64,000 bases of DNA from Streptomyces panaciradicis (GCF_023516615.1 NZ_JAMGBF010000015.1:117713-181712); one strand, 5' to 3'; positions 1 to 13,059 are shown, counted from the first letter of the stretch. Program-made: numbers and translations. Notes: generated from the letters alone by a model not told the origin.

Positions 1-831
1 AACGCGATCAAGGTGATCTACGCGAACGACCCCTCCGAGGTCGACTACACCGCGTACGGCATCCGCAACGCGATCCTCATCGACAACACCGGCAAGTGGC
101 GCGACCGCGAGGGCCTGTCCCAGCACCTGCGTCCCGGCATCGACAAGGTCGTGCTGACCGCGCCGGGCAAGGGCGACGTCCCCAACATCGTGCACGGCGT
201 CAACCACGACACGATCAAGCCGGACGAGCAGATCCTGTCCTGCGCGTCCTGCACCACCAACGCGATCGTGCCGCCGCTGAAGGCCATGGACGACGAGTAC
301 GGCGTGCTGCGCGGCCACGTGGAGACGGTCCACTCGTTCACCAACGACCAGAACCTGCTGGACAATTACCACAAGGCCGACCGCCGCGGCCGCTCGGCGC
401 CGCTGAACATGGTCATCACCGAGACCGGTGCCGCCTCCGCGGTGGCCAAGGCGCTGCCCGACCTCAAGGCGCGCATCACCGGCAGCTCGATCCGTGTGCC
501 GGTCCCGGACGTCTCGATCGCGATCCTCAACCTGCAACTCGCCCGGGAGACGGACCGCGAGGAGGTCCTCGAGTACCTGCGCGACGTGTCGCTGACCTCG
601 CCGCTCAAGCGCCAGATCGACTTCACCACCGCCCCCGACGCGGTCTCCAGCGACTTCATCGGCTCACGGCACGCCTCGATCGTGGACGCCGGCGCGACCA
701 AGGTGGAGGGCGACAACGCGATCCTCTACCTCTGGTACGACAACGAGTTCGGCTACTCCTGCCAGGTGATCCGGGTCGTCCAGCACGTCTCCGGCGTCGA
801 GTACCCGACGTTTCCGAGTCCGGCGGCCTGA
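1..831 (+). CDS. gap: Glyceraldehyde-3-phosphate dehydrogenase, 3' part (start lies upstream of window)
   Basis: NAD(P)-dependent oxidation and phosphorylation of glyceraldehyde-3-phosphate in glycolysis, cytoplasmic. The frame is open from base 1, so the N-terminal part of the NAD-binding domain is missing from the window; 276 residues are present. The catalytic motif SCTTNA is visible, with its Cys codon at 250-252, followed by the conserved substrate-phosphate region and the C-terminal motif WYDNEFGYS. The sequence resembles the longer actinobacterial GAPDH type, but this cannot be confirmed without the N-terminus. A strong hairpin follows the stop, so it is probably not cotranscribed with the permease downstream. 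Confident in family; cofactor preference cannot be judged here. Confidence 0.96.
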   Translation, partial: NAIKVIYANDPSEVDYTAYGIRNAILIDNTGKWRDREGLSQHLRPGIDKVVLTAPGKGDVPNIVHGVNHDTIKPDEQILSCASCTTNAIVPPLKAMDDEYGVLRGHVETVHSFTNDQNLLDNYHKADRRGRSAPLNMVITETGAASAVAKALPDLKARITGSSIRVPVPDVSIAILNLQLARETDREEVLEYLRDVSLTSPLKRQIDFTTAPDAVSSDFIGSRHASIVDAGATKVEGDNAILYLWYDNEFGYSCQVIRVVQHVSGVEYPTFPSPAA

Positions 832-842
832 CCTGGGAACCC

Positions 843-880
843 GTCTGGTCAAGGGTCGGCAATGCCACCTTTGGCCAGAC
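843..880. terminator. Hairpin after GAPDH gene, probable terminator
   Basis: Arms at 843-856 and 867-880 pair over 14 positions; the two mismatches in DNA become G-U wobble pairs in RNA. The loop is 10 nt. It lies 11 bp after the gap stop and about 50 bp before the next start. There is no U tract, which is common for Streptomyces terminators. An attenuator or operator for the permease is the alternative. Confidence 0.5.
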
Positions 881-932
881 CGTTCCAGGGAATGAATCCG
901 GCCACAGAGTGGATCTGTTCTCTGGAGGCGCC

Positions 933-2384
933 GTGACCACATCATCGGAACCGCGGGTGCAGGGCCTGGAGATACGGTCGATCGACTACGTCCCGCTGGA
1001 CGAGCGCCACGGCAAGCTGTGGCACCTCGGCCCGCTGTGGTTCATGTCGAACGCCCAGATCGCCACACTGGCCGTGGGCCTCATCAGCATCACCGAGGGC
1101 GGCAACCTCATCTGGTCGCTCATCGCGATCGTGGCGGGCACCGTCCTCGGCACCTTCTTCATGGCCTTCCACTCGGCCCAGGGCCCCCAGCTCGGCCTGC
1201 CGCAGATGATCCAGTCGCGGCCCCAGTTCGGCTACGTCGGCGCCCTGCTCGTGTGGCTGTTCGCGTACGTCCAGTACGCGGGCTTCAACGTCTTCAACAC
1301 GATCCTCGCGGGCGAGGCCATGCACACCACCGTGCACGGCGGCGTGAAGCTGTGGGTGGTCGCCGTCACCGTGCTCGCCCTGGTGATCGCGCTGGTGGGC
1401 TACGACATCATCCACAAGGCCGAACGGTTCCTGACGTACACGTTCCTGGTCGTCTTCGGGATCTTCACCGTCGGGGTCCTGCTCACCCTGCACTACCCGG
1501 CCGGCTCCTTCGACCTCGGCGCCTTCAAGTGGACGCCGTTCCTGGCGCAGTTCGGCGTGGTCGCCGGCTACCAGATCAGCTGGGCGATCTACGTCTCCGA
1601 CTACTCCCGCTACCTGCCGCCGAACGTCACCGTCCGCAAGACCTTCTACTGGACCTACTTCGGCTCCGCCCTCGGCGGCATCTGGCTGATGGTCCTGGGC
1701 GCCCTGCTCGCCGCCTGGGCGGGCAAGGACTTCGACACGATCAGGTCGATCAACGCGGCGGGCGACAAGGTGTTCAGCGGCTTCGGCGCGATCGTGCTGC
1801 TGTTCGCCGCGCTGGGCCTGGTCTCCGTCACCGCGCTGAACATGTACGGCGGCTCGCTCACCCTCATCAGTGCCATCGACTCCTTCAAGCGGGTGCGGCC
1901 CACCCTCGCCGTCCGCCTGGTCACCATCGGCCTCACCGCGGCCCTCTCCCTGGTCGGCGCGCTGGCCGCCACCTCCCACTTCCTGGAGAACTTCAACAAC
2001 TTCCTGCTGCTGGTCCTCTATCTCTTCATCCCCTGGACCGCGGTGAACCTGATGGACTACTACGTGGTGCGCCGCGGCCACTACGCCATCGCCGAGATCT
2101 TCAACCCACGGGGCATGTACGGTCGTTGGGGCTGGCACGGCATCATCGCCTACCTGGTCGGCTTCGCCGTCATGATCCCGTTCTTCTCGGTCGGCACCCT
2201 CTACACCGGCCCGGTCGCCGACGCCCTCGGCGGCGCCGACATCTCGCTGTTCATCGGGCTGCCGGTCTCCGCGCTGCTGTACTGGTGGCTGACCCGCTCG
2301 ATCGACGTGGCGGCCGAGCAGCGGGTGGCCCAGGCCGAGGCCCAGGCACTGGAGCTCGCGGCGCACGAGCATCGTGAGCCCTGA
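933..2384 (+). CDS. NCS1-family cytosine/purine/nucleobase permease
   Basis: Integral membrane symporter of the nucleobase:cation symporter-1 family, 483 residues, the usual length. The GTG start is chosen because CTGGAGG lies 5 nt upstream and the hydrophobic protein begins shortly afterwards. About 12 hydrophobic segments are visible. Conserved features include a substrate-site region near QFGYVGA, a GYQISWAIYVSDYSRY segment, and a TALNMYGGSL segment typical of bacterial cytosine/purine permeases. The C-terminus is a short Ala/Glu-rich cytoplasmic tail. Substrate (cytosine, purine, allantoin or hydantoin) cannot be decided from sequence alone. It stands alone between the GAPDH gene and the lipid cluster. 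Confidence 0.9.
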   Translation: MTTSSEPRVQGLEIRSIDYVPLDERHGKLWHLGPLWFMSNAQIATLAVGLISITEGGNLIWSLIAIVAGTVLGTFFMAFHSAQGPQLGLPQMIQSRPQFGYVGALLVWLFAYVQYAGFNVFNTILAGEAMHTTVHGGVKLWVVAVTVLALVIALVGYDIIHKAERFLTYTFLVVFGIFTVGVLLTLHYPAGSFDLGAFKWTPFLAQFGVVAGYQISWAIYVSDYSRYLPPNVTVRKTFYWTYFGSALGGIWLMVLGALLAAWAGKDFDTIRSINAAGDKVFSGFGAIVLLFAALGLVSVTALNMYGGSLTLISAIDSFKRVRPTLAVRLVTIGLTAALSLVGALAATSHFLENFNNFLLLVLYLFIPWTAVNLMDYYVVRRGHYAIAEIFNPRGMYGRWGWHGIIAYLVGFAVMIPFFSVGTLYTGPVADALGGADISLFIGLPVSALLYWWLTRSIDVAAEQRVAQAEAQALELAAHEHREP

Positions 2385-2512
2385 GACGCCCGCCTTGTCA
2401 CCGCCGCACTAACAGCGTCGCCCGGGCACTCAACTCCCGCAAAACACACCCCTCGACCATCCCCTTCGCACGGGCGTCACTGCCATATTCGAAAGCCACT
2501 TCGGAGGTGGCT

Positions 2513-4087
2513 GTGACGCGAGAGGCGACGACATCCCGGGCCGAGGACACGGCGGCGCACGCCCCCGACCGCACCGCCGCGCGGCTCGCCGAGCTGGAGA
2601 GCCGCCGGATGCGGGCGGTGGCCCCGGGCGGCGCGAGACGCCGGGGGCTGCTCGGTGCGCGGGAGCGGATCGAACGGCTGCTGGACGCGGGCTCCTTCAC
2701 CGAGACCGGTCTGTTCGTGCGGGCCCACCGGGCCGGGGACGGCGCCCGGCGCCCGTACGGGGACGGGGTGGTCACCGGGCACGGCACGGTCGACGGCCGT
2801 ACCGTCTGCGTGTTCGCCCAGGACTCCACGGTCTTCGGCGGCAGCATGGGCGAGTCCTTCGGCGAGAAGACGGTGGCCCTGATGGACCTCGCACTGAAGA
2901 TCGGCTGCCCGGTCGTCGGGCTCAACGACGGCGGCGGGGCCCGCATCCAGGAGGGCGTCGCCTCCCTCGCCCTCTACGCCGAACTCGTGCGCCGCAACGT
3001 CCGGGCCTCCGGGGTCGTCCCGCAGATCTCCGTCGTCCTCGGCCCCTGCGCGGGAGGCGCCGCCTACTCCCCTGCGATCACCGACCTCACGGTGATGGTG
3101 GACGGCGCCTCCCACATGTTCGTCACCGGCCCCGACGTCATCGAGGCCGTCACCGGCGAGCGCACCAGCGCCGAGGAGCTGGGCGGCGCCCGCACCAGCA
3201 ACACCGTCAACGGCAACGCGCACTTCCTCGCCGCCGACGAGGAGGACGCCCTGGACACCGTGCGCGACCTGCTGTCGTACCTGCCCGCCAACAACCTCGA
3301 ACGGCCCCCGGAGTACGCCCCGGGCTGCGCGCGCGACGGCGCCTGGCTGGACGAGGTCGTGCCCGACCGGCCGGACCAGGCCTACGACATGCGGGACGTC
3401 CTGCACACGGTCGTGGACGACGGCGAACTCCTGGAGGTCCAGGCCCTGTTCGCGCCCAACATCATCTGCGCGCTGGCCCGGGTCGAGGGCCGCTCCGTCG
3501 GCGTCGTCGCCAACCAGCCCCTGCACGCGGCCGGTGTGCTGGACATCGACGCCTCGGAGAAGGCCGCCCGCTTCGTACGGTTCTGCGACGCGTTCGGCAT
3601 CCCGCTGCTGACCTTCGCTGACGTGCCGGGCTACCTGTCCGGCGTCCGCCAGGAGCAGGCGGGGATCATCCGCCGGGGCGCCAAACTGCTGTACGCGTAC
3701 GCCGAGGCGACCGTCCCGAAGGTCACCGTCGTGGTCCGCAAGGCCTACGGCGGCGGCTACGCGGTGATGGGCTCCAAGCACCTGGGCGCGGACGTCAACC
3801 TCGCCTGGCCCACGGCCCGCATCGCCGTGATGGGCGCCGAGGGCGCCGTCGGCATCCTGCACCGGCGCGAACTCGCCGCCGCGGCCGACCCCCAGGCACT
3901 GCGCGCCCGACTCGTCGCGGCGTACGAGAGCACCCACGGCACGCCGTATCTCGCCGCCGAGCGCGGCTACATCGACGCGGTCATCGCCCCGCGCGAGACC
4001 CGCGAGCAGGTCTGCCGCGCGCTGCGGACCTTGCGCGGCAAGCGTGCCCCGATGCCGGAGCGCCGGCACGGCAACATCCCCCTCTGA
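2513..4087 (+). CDS. Acyl-CoA carboxylase beta (carboxyltransferase) subunit, AccD4/PccB type
   Basis: Transfers CO2 from carboxybiotin to an acyl-CoA, giving a 2-carboxyacyl-CoA extender. 524 residues, the normal length for actinobacterial AccD/PccB subunits. The crotonase-fold carboxyltransferase halves are recognisable: GGSMGESFGEK, NDGGGARIQEG and GPCAGGAAYSPA in the N half; FADVPGY and KAYGGGYAVMGSK in the C half. The GTG at 2513 is preferred over the GTG at 2507 because GGAGG (2503-2507) is then spaced 5 nt. No biotin-carrier alpha subunit lies nearby, so it must borrow one. It opens a plus-strand series with a FAAL and a Pks13-like synthase, the same partners AccD4 has in mycolate biosynthesis. 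Acyl-chain preference is inferred only from that context. Confidence 0.92.
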   Translation: MTREATTSRAEDTAAHAPDRTAARLAELESRRMRAVAPGGARRRGLLGARERIERLLDAGSFTETGLFVRAHRAGDGARRPYGDGVVTGHGTVDGRTVCVFAQDSTVFGGSMGESFGEKTVALMDLALKIGCPVVGLNDGGGARIQEGVASLALYAELVRRNVRASGVVPQISVVLGPCAGGAAYSPAITDLTVMVDGASHMFVTGPDVIEAVTGERTSAEELGGARTSNTVNGNAHFLAADEEDALDTVRDLLSYLPANNLERPPEYAPGCARDGAWLDEVVPDRPDQAYDMRDVLHTVVDDGELLEVQALFAPNIICALARVEGRSVGVVANQPLHAAGVLDIDASEKAARFVRFCDAFGIPLLTFADVPGYLSGVRQEQAGIIRRGAKLLYAYAEATVPKVTVVVRKAYGGGYAVMGSKHLGADVNLAWPTARIAVMGAEGAVGILHRRELAAAADPQALRARLVAAYESTHGTPYLAAERGYIDAVIAPRETREQVCRALRTLRGKRAPMPERRHGNIPL

Positions 4088-4191
4088 AGCCGCTGAACTC
4101 GCTGAGTATGTGCGGCCCCTGCCCTCTCTGATCCCGCGCACCGCTCCCACCGCCGCGCCCCACACGCCGACCACGTCAGGAGCCATGCCCG

Positions 4192-5909
4192 ATGGACAGC
4201 CGCCGTCCCCCGCACGCGCCCGCCCACCGCAGCCTGCCCGCATGCGTGCGGCACTGGGCCGAGACCACCCCGGACCGCCGGGCGTTCACCTACGTCGACC
4301 ATCCCGCGCCCGGCTCCCGCGGCGTCCACCGCACGCTGACCTGGCGGCGCCTGGACCTGCGGGTGCGCGCCCTGGCCGCCCGGCTCGCCGAGGACGCCGG
4401 ACCGGGCGACCGGGTGGCGCTGCTGTGTCCGCAGGGCACGGAGTACGTCACCGCCTTCCTCGCCGCGCTCACCGCCGGTCTGGTCGCCGTACCCCTGTAT
4501 CCGCCGGACCTGCCGGGGCACGGCGGCCGGCTCGCGGCCGTGCTCGCCGACGCGCGTCCGGCGGTCGTGGTGACCACCAGCCCGGCCGCCGGCATGGTGC
4601 GGGACTTCTGCGCGGACACCGGGGCCCGCGTCGTCGTCGCGGACCAGGTGCCCGACGCGGCCGCGGAGGGATGGCAGCCGTCGACGACGCCGGAGTCGGC
4701 GGTCGCGTACCTGCAGTACACCTCCGGCTCCACCCGCACCCCGGCGGGCGTGGAGATCACCCACGCCAACGTCGTCGCCAACGCCCACCAGGCGCTGACC
4801 GCCTACGGCGCCGACACCGAACCGTTGACCTGCGTGGGCTGGCTGCCGCTCTACCACGACATGGGGCTGGTGCTGAGCGTGGCAGCCCCGGTGGTGCGCG
4901 GGCTGCTGTCGGTGCTGATGGATCCGGCGGCGTTCCTGCACGAGCCGGTGCGCTGGCTGCGGCTGCTGGCCGCGCATCCGCGCGCGGTGAGCGCGGCACC
5001 CAACTTCGCCTACGACTACTGCGCCGCCGCCGTCACCGAGGCGCAGAAGGCGGATCTGCGGCTGGCCGGCGTCGCCGCGCTGATCAACGGCAGCGAGCCG
5101 GTACGCCCGGGCACCGCGGACCGCTTCCACGCCGCCTTCGCCGCCCAGGGGCTCGATCCGGCGACGCACTGCCCGTCGTACGGGCTGGCCGAGGCCACCG
5201 TCTTCGTCAGCGCCGCCCGGCCTGGCCGGCCGCCGCAGCGTTTCGCCCTGGACCGGGACGCCCTGGCGGCCGGCAAGGCGCTGCCCGCGCGGCCCGACGA
5301 CCCCAGGGCCGTGCTGCTCGCGGGCTGCGGCACTCCGGCGGGCCAGCGGGTGCGCATCACCGATCCGGTGACGGACGCCGTCCTGTCCGAGGGCGAGGTC
5401 GGCGAGATCCGCGTCCAGGGGCCGAACGTCGGGCGCGGCTACTGGAACCAGGAGGAGCACAGCCGGCGCGTCTTCGGCCCCGGCGGCTGGCTGCGCACCG
5501 GGGACCTCGGGACCCTGCTGGACGGGCAGTTGCTCGTCACCGGCCGGCTGAAGGACCTCATCGTGGTCGACGGCCGCAACCACTACCCGCAGGACGTGGA
5601 GGCCACCGCCCAGGACGCCCACCCGGCGCTGCGGCCCGACCGGCTCGCCGCCTTCGGCACACCGGGGGACCCGGGCGAGCGGGCGGTCGTCGTCGCCGAG
5701 CACGTGCGCGGCACCTCCCTGGCCGAGATCGACGTACCGGCCCTGGTGGCGGCCGTGCGCGCGGCCGTGTCGGCCCGGCACGGGCTGCGGCTGGCCGACG
5801 TCGTCCTCGTGCCCCCGGGCACCGTGCCGCGGACCTCCAGCGGCAAGGTGTCGCGGGCGTTGACCCGTGAGCGCTATCTGGCGGGCGCGTACCCGGCCGA
5901 GGGGGTGCG

Positions 5910-5913
<4 letters not shown>
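4192..5913 (+). CDS. Fatty acyl-AMP ligase (FadD32-like FAAL)
   Basis: Activates a fatty acid as acyl-adenylate and loads it onto an acyl carrier protein. 573 residues. The ANL-superfamily ATP motif appears as YTSGSTRTPAG from residue 176, the variant shared with mycobacterial FAALs such as FadD32. Further adenylation motifs are GWLPLYHDMGL, PSYGLAEATVF, WLRTGDLG, GRLKDLIVVDGRNHYPQDVE and a C-terminal TSSGKVSR lysine motif. ATG 4192 has CAGGAG 9 nt upstream. The last codons overlap the polyketide synthase start by 4 nt (GTGA), which signals translational coupling and fits direct transfer of the acyl-adenylate to that synthase's N-terminal ACP. Acyl length is unknown. Confidence 0.92.
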
Positions 5914-9872
<3,959 letters not shown>

Positions 9873-9894
9873 ACCCGAGACCCGAGGAGCCGCC

Positions 9895-10839
9895 ATGTCC
9901 CACCCGCACCGCCCCGCCGCAGTGTCCCGACGCACCGTCGCCAAGGCCGCCGCGGTCACCGGGCTGGCCGCGCTCTTCGGCGCCGCGACCGGCACCGCGC
10001 GGGCCGCCACCCGTCTGACGGCCCGCACCCTCGACGTGTCGGTCCCCTCCGCCGCGCTGGGCCGCGGCGCACCCGTACGGCTGATCCTGCCGTCGGGCTT
10101 CGACACCCAGCCCGGACGGACCTACCCGGTGCTGTACCTGCTGCACGGCGCCCACGACGACTACACGTCCTGGACGAGGGAGACGGACATCGAGGCCTTC
10201 ACCGAGGGCCGGAACCTGATCGTGGCGATGCCGGACGCGGGGCCCACGGGCATTCCCACGGCCTGGCGGGGCGGCCCAGACTACGAGACCTTCCAGCTCT
10301 CGGAGGTGCCGGCGCTGCTCGCCCGCGACTACCGGGCCTCCGCGGTGCGGGCCGTCGCCGGCGTCTCCACCGGCGGCTACGGCGCCATGGCCCACGCGGC
10401 CCGCCATCCGGGCGTGTTCACGGCCGCGGCCTCCTACAGCGGCATCCTCGACACCACCTTCCCCGGCGTGCCCACGCTCGTCGACGCGATCGTGGCCCGC
10501 GAGAACCTCGCCCCCCTGTCCCTGTGGGGCAACCCGATACTGGACCTGCTCACCTGGCAGAACTTCAACCCCCGGGCCCGCGCGCAGGGGCTGCGCGGCA
10601 CGCCCCTGTACGTCTCCAGCGGCAGCGGCGTGCTGGGCGGCATCGGCGACTGGCTGCCCGAGGCGCTGGAGAGCACACTGTGGCCGTCGGCCCACAGCTT
10701 CACCGACACCCTCGACCGGCTCGGCATCGCCGTGACGAAACACTTCTACGCGGGCGGCGGACACAGCTGGCCGTACTGGAAGCAGGAGTTCACCGCGTCG
10801 TGGCCGATGCTCGCCCGTGCGCTCGGGGTGCCGGAGTGA
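9895..10839 (+). CDS. Secreted antigen-85-like esterase/acyltransferase (Tat signal)
   Basis: Alpha/beta hydrolase of the esterase D/antigen 85 family, 314 residues. The N-terminus carries a twin-arginine signal (SRRTVAKAA, a hydrophobic stretch, then ARA), so export in folded form is expected. LYLLHGAHDDYTSW forms the oxyanion strand, Ser158 sits in GVSTGGYG, and the C-terminal GGGHSWPYW carries the His, as GTHSWEYW does in Ag85. The middle segment YSGILD...PTLVDAI...LWGNP also parallels Ag85. ATG 9895 has a GAGGAG upstream. It follows the polyketide synthase by 22 bp, so it is probably cotranscribed. Likely role: move the condensed lipid from a carrier to a sugar or other acceptor outside the membrane. 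Plain esterase activity is the alternative. Confidence 0.82.
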   Translation: MSHPHRPAAVSRRTVAKAAAVTGLAALFGAATGTARAATRLTARTLDVSVPSAALGRGAPVRLILPSGFDTQPGRTYPVLYLLHGAHDDYTSWTRETDIEAFTEGRNLIVAMPDAGPTGIPTAWRGGPDYETFQLSEVPALLARDYRASAVRAVAGVSTGGYGAMAHAARHPGVFTAAASYSGILDTTFPGVPTLVDAIVARENLAPLSLWGNPILDLLTWQNFNPRARAQGLRGTPLYVSSGSGVLGGIGDWLPEALESTLWPSAHSFTDTLDRLGIAVTKHFYAGGGHSWPYWKQEFTASWPMLARALGVPE

Positions 10840-10961
10840 TGTCGGTGCCGTCGGGGCACGGAACGGAGCGCAGGGGACGTCCGTCCAACACCGGACACAC
10901 CCCGCGTCCCACGGGCAACAGCCCGCGGGTGAGCCGGATCCGGGTGAAAGGAGTGACCTCG

Positions 10962-12197
10962 ATGGCCGTCCCCACCCCCCACGACGGGCCGGCCGGGCGG
11001 GCGACGCCCCTGCTTCCGCCCGATCTGGCCGACGTGCTGCGCTCCCGGCTCGAGGCGGTCGCCGACGAGGTGGAGGAGGAGGTCCGCAGACAGGTCCCCG
11101 AGTACGCGGGCCCGGCGGACGGCGCCTACACCAGGAACCTGCGGGCCGGCGTGGTGCAGGCCCTGACCCTGTTCGTCGACCACATCGCCGACCCCCGCGG
11201 TCCGGGCGACGCGATCGCGGCGACGTACTACGAACTCGGGCGCGGCGAGGCCCTGGTGGGCCGCAGCCTGGACGCGCTGCAGTCCGCGCTGCGGATCGGC
11301 GGGCTGCACGCCTGGCGGCTGATGGGCCGCACCGTGGAGGAACTCGGCCTGGACTCCCAGGTGGTGGCCGCGCTGGGCGAGCTCGCCTTCCGGACCGTGC
11401 ACGAGGTCGCCGAGGCGGCCGCCGAGGGCTACGCGGACGCCCGGCTGCGCAGCACCGACGAGCTGGAGCGGCGGCGCCGCCGCTTGCTGGACCTGCTGCT
11501 GGGCGAGGGGCCGGTGCCGGTGGAGGCCGTGCACGAACTGGCGCACGGGGCACGGTGGACCGTGCCACGGTACGTGGCCGTCGTCGCGCTCGCCGCCGCC
11601 GGCGAACGGAGCGCGGACGACCGGCCGCTCGCGGCCGCCGGGGCGCTGGTGGACATGGGGGCGCGGCCGCCGCGGATGCTGGTGCCCGATCCGGACGGCT
11701 CGGGCCGCTTCGCCGGGCGCGCCTTCGCGCTCGCCCTGCGCGGCCGGCCCGCGGCGATCGGACCGACGGTGCCGCTCGCCGAGGCCGCGCGCTCGCTGCG
11801 CTGGGCGTCGCTGGCGCTGGGGCTGATGGGCCGGGGCATCCTGCCCCGGCAGGGGGCGGTGCGGTGCGACGAGCACCTGTCGACCCTGCTGCTGCACAGC
11901 GACGAGCCGCTGCTCGTCCAGCTCCGGGCGCGCGCCCTCGCACCGCTGGAGCGGGTCTCCGAGGGCCAGCGCGCCCGGCTCACGGAGACCCTGCTGGCCT
12001 GGCTGCTCAGCGGCAGCAACGTCCCCGACGTCGCCACCCGGCTGCACGTCCACCCGCAGACGGTCCGCTACCGGATGCGGCAACTGGAGAAGGTCTTCGG
12101 CGACGCTCTGCACGACCCGGACACCCGGCTGGAGATGATTCTCGCACTGCGTTCCGCGGACCCCGTCCGCACGCAACAAAAGCAGGGGAATTTCTGA
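10962..12197 (+). CDS. PucR/CdaR-family transcriptional regulator
   Basis: 411 residues. The C-terminus has the PucR-type helix-turn-helix (VPDVATRLHVHPQTVRYRMRQ); the N-terminal half is a helical region related to RsbRD/CdaR sensor segments, with no obvious ligand motif. ATG 10962 is chosen because AAAGGAG lies 8 nt upstream; an in-frame ATG at 10839, overlapping the previous stop, would add 41 residues of low-complexity sequence. It sits in the same direction between the Ag85-like gene and the cutinase gene, with a hairpin after it, so it is a candidate cluster-situated regulator of the lipid genes. Its effector and targets are unknown. Confidence 0.85.
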   Translation: MAVPTPHDGPAGRATPLLPPDLADVLRSRLEAVADEVEEEVRRQVPEYAGPADGAYTRNLRAGVVQALTLFVDHIADPRGPGDAIAATYYELGRGEALVGRSLDALQSALRIGGLHAWRLMGRTVEELGLDSQVVAALGELAFRTVHEVAEAAAEGYADARLRSTDELERRRRRLLDLLLGEGPVPVEAVHELAHGARWTVPRYVAVVALAAAGERSADDRPLAAAGALVDMGARPPRMLVPDPDGSGRFAGRAFALALRGRPAAIGPTVPLAEAARSLRWASLALGLMGRGILPRQGAVRCDEHLSTLLLHSDEPLLVQLRARALAPLERVSEGQRARLTETLLAWLLSGSNVPDVATRLHVHPQTVRYRMRQLEKVFGDALHDPDTRLEMILALRSADPVRTQQKQGNF

Positions 12198-12221
12198 ATT
12201 CCCGGCAATAACACCCCGTCA

Positions 12222-12241
12222 CCGAACGCGAATACGTTCGG
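12222..12241. terminator. Hairpin after PucR/CdaR gene, probable terminator
   Basis: Perfect 7-bp arms CCGAACG (12222-12228) and CGTTCGG (12235-12241) around a 6-nt loop, followed by G residues and a short T-rich TCCTTTTCC run. It lies 24 bp after the regulator stop and before the cutinase start, which suggests the cutinase has its own promoter in the following 50 bp. Confidence 0.6.
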
Positions 12242-12292
12242 GGGGTCCTTTTCCCCAGGCGCGCCAACGCGCCCGACCCGCAAAGGATCCCC

Positions 12293-12934
12293 ATGCGTAT
12301 CCGCTTGTGCCTCGCCGCGCTCTCCCTCGTCGGAGGGGCCGGACTCACCACGCTCTCGGCGCCCGCCGCATCGGCCGCCACCTGCTCGGACATCGACGTC
12401 GTCGCGGCCCGCGGCACGTTCGAGCTGGGCACCCTGGGCGCGATCGTCGGCGACCCCGTGTATGCGGCGCTGCAGCAGAAACTGACCGGCCGGAATCTCT
12501 CCGGCTACAAGGTGAACTACCCGGCCGACCTTTCTCCCACGTCGGCGGCGCAGGGAAACGCGGACCTCGTTCGTCACGTCAGCGCTCAGGCGGCGGCCTG
12601 CCCGAACCAGCGTTTTGTTCTCGTCGGCTATTCGCAGGGCGCGAACGTGGTCGACAACTCCATCGGCGTCAGCAGCGACGGCGCGGTCGTGGGCAGCCCC
12701 ATCGTGGCCACGCTTCCGGCCGCCGTGGCACCGAGAGTGGCGGCGGTGCTGCTGTTCGGCAATCCGATCCGGGCCCTGGGCAAGAGCGTCACCGGCCCCT
12801 ACCAGAGCCGCACCCTCGACTTCTGCGCCAAGGGCGACCCGATCTGCGAGAACGGCGGCGGCGACGTCCTGGCCCACCTCGGTTACACCGCCGATGCGGG
12901 CGCGGCGGCCGACTTCGCGGCGACGAAGGTCTGA
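12293..12934 (+). CDS. Secreted cutinase-family serine esterase
   Basis: 213 residues with a Sec signal peptide ending near ASA (about residue 28). The mature protein begins with the cutinase hallmark CSDIDVVAARGTFE. Catalytic residues visible are Ser114 (GYSQG), Asp182 and His195, with Cys31/Cys103 and Cys178/Cys185 placed for disulfides. This is the actinobacterial cutinase-like (Culp) family; its member Rv3802c is a phospholipase/thioesterase encoded beside fadD32-pks13 in mycobacteria. This protein is shorter and lacks the membrane anchor of Rv3802c, so it resembles the freely secreted Culps. Substrate could be polyester, triacylglycerol or a product of the adjacent lipid cluster. ATG 12293 has AAAGGA upstream. 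Confidence 0.93.
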   Translation: MRIRLCLAALSLVGGAGLTTLSAPAASAATCSDIDVVAARGTFELGTLGAIVGDPVYAALQQKLTGRNLSGYKVNYPADLSPTSAAQGNADLVRHVSAQAAACPNQRFVLVGYSQGANVVDNSIGVSSDGAVVGSPIVATLPAAVAPRVAAVLLFGNPIRALGKSVTGPYQSRTLDFCAKGDPICENGGGDVLAHLGYTADAGAAADFAATKV

Positions 12935-12977
12935 CGGGCGGCGCCGGCACGGTCGTCTTCGCGCCATGTGCGGAGGC

Positions 12978-12994
12978 GGCCGTGGGGCACGGCC
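12978..12994. terminator. Short GC hairpin after cutinase gene
   Basis: Perfect 7-bp arms GGCCGTG and CACGGCC with a GGG loop, 44 bp after the cutinase stop. There is no U tract. A transcription terminator is likely; it also marks the end of the lipid-gene block. Confidence 0.4.
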
Positions 12995-13050
12995 GGGATG
13001 GCCTTCATGGAGGTTGCGCGGATACCTCGCCACCGAACTATGTAGCCCCA

Positions 13051-13059
13051 CCACATGTG
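13051..13059. promoter_or_regulatory. CCACATGTG motif upstream of the MHS transporter
   Basis: The same CCACATGTG core occurs as a perfect 10-bp palindrome 31 bp upstream of the hydroxybutyrate dehydrogenase gene (17417-17426). This copy lies 72 bp upstream of the transporter start. Sharing between two genes flanking a PucR regulator makes it a candidate regulator site; with such short sequence, chance is possible. Confidence 0.3.

Noticed and set aside
942..2372. Long open frames on the opposite strand or other frames within real genes (for example opposite the permease, the PKS, the beta-helix/AAA gene)
   Set aside because: In DNA this rich in G+C, antisense and off-frame readings rarely meet a stop. 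Their translations are low-complexity Arg/Pro/Gly/Ala/His sequences without family motifs, while the opposite frame encodes a recognisable protein.
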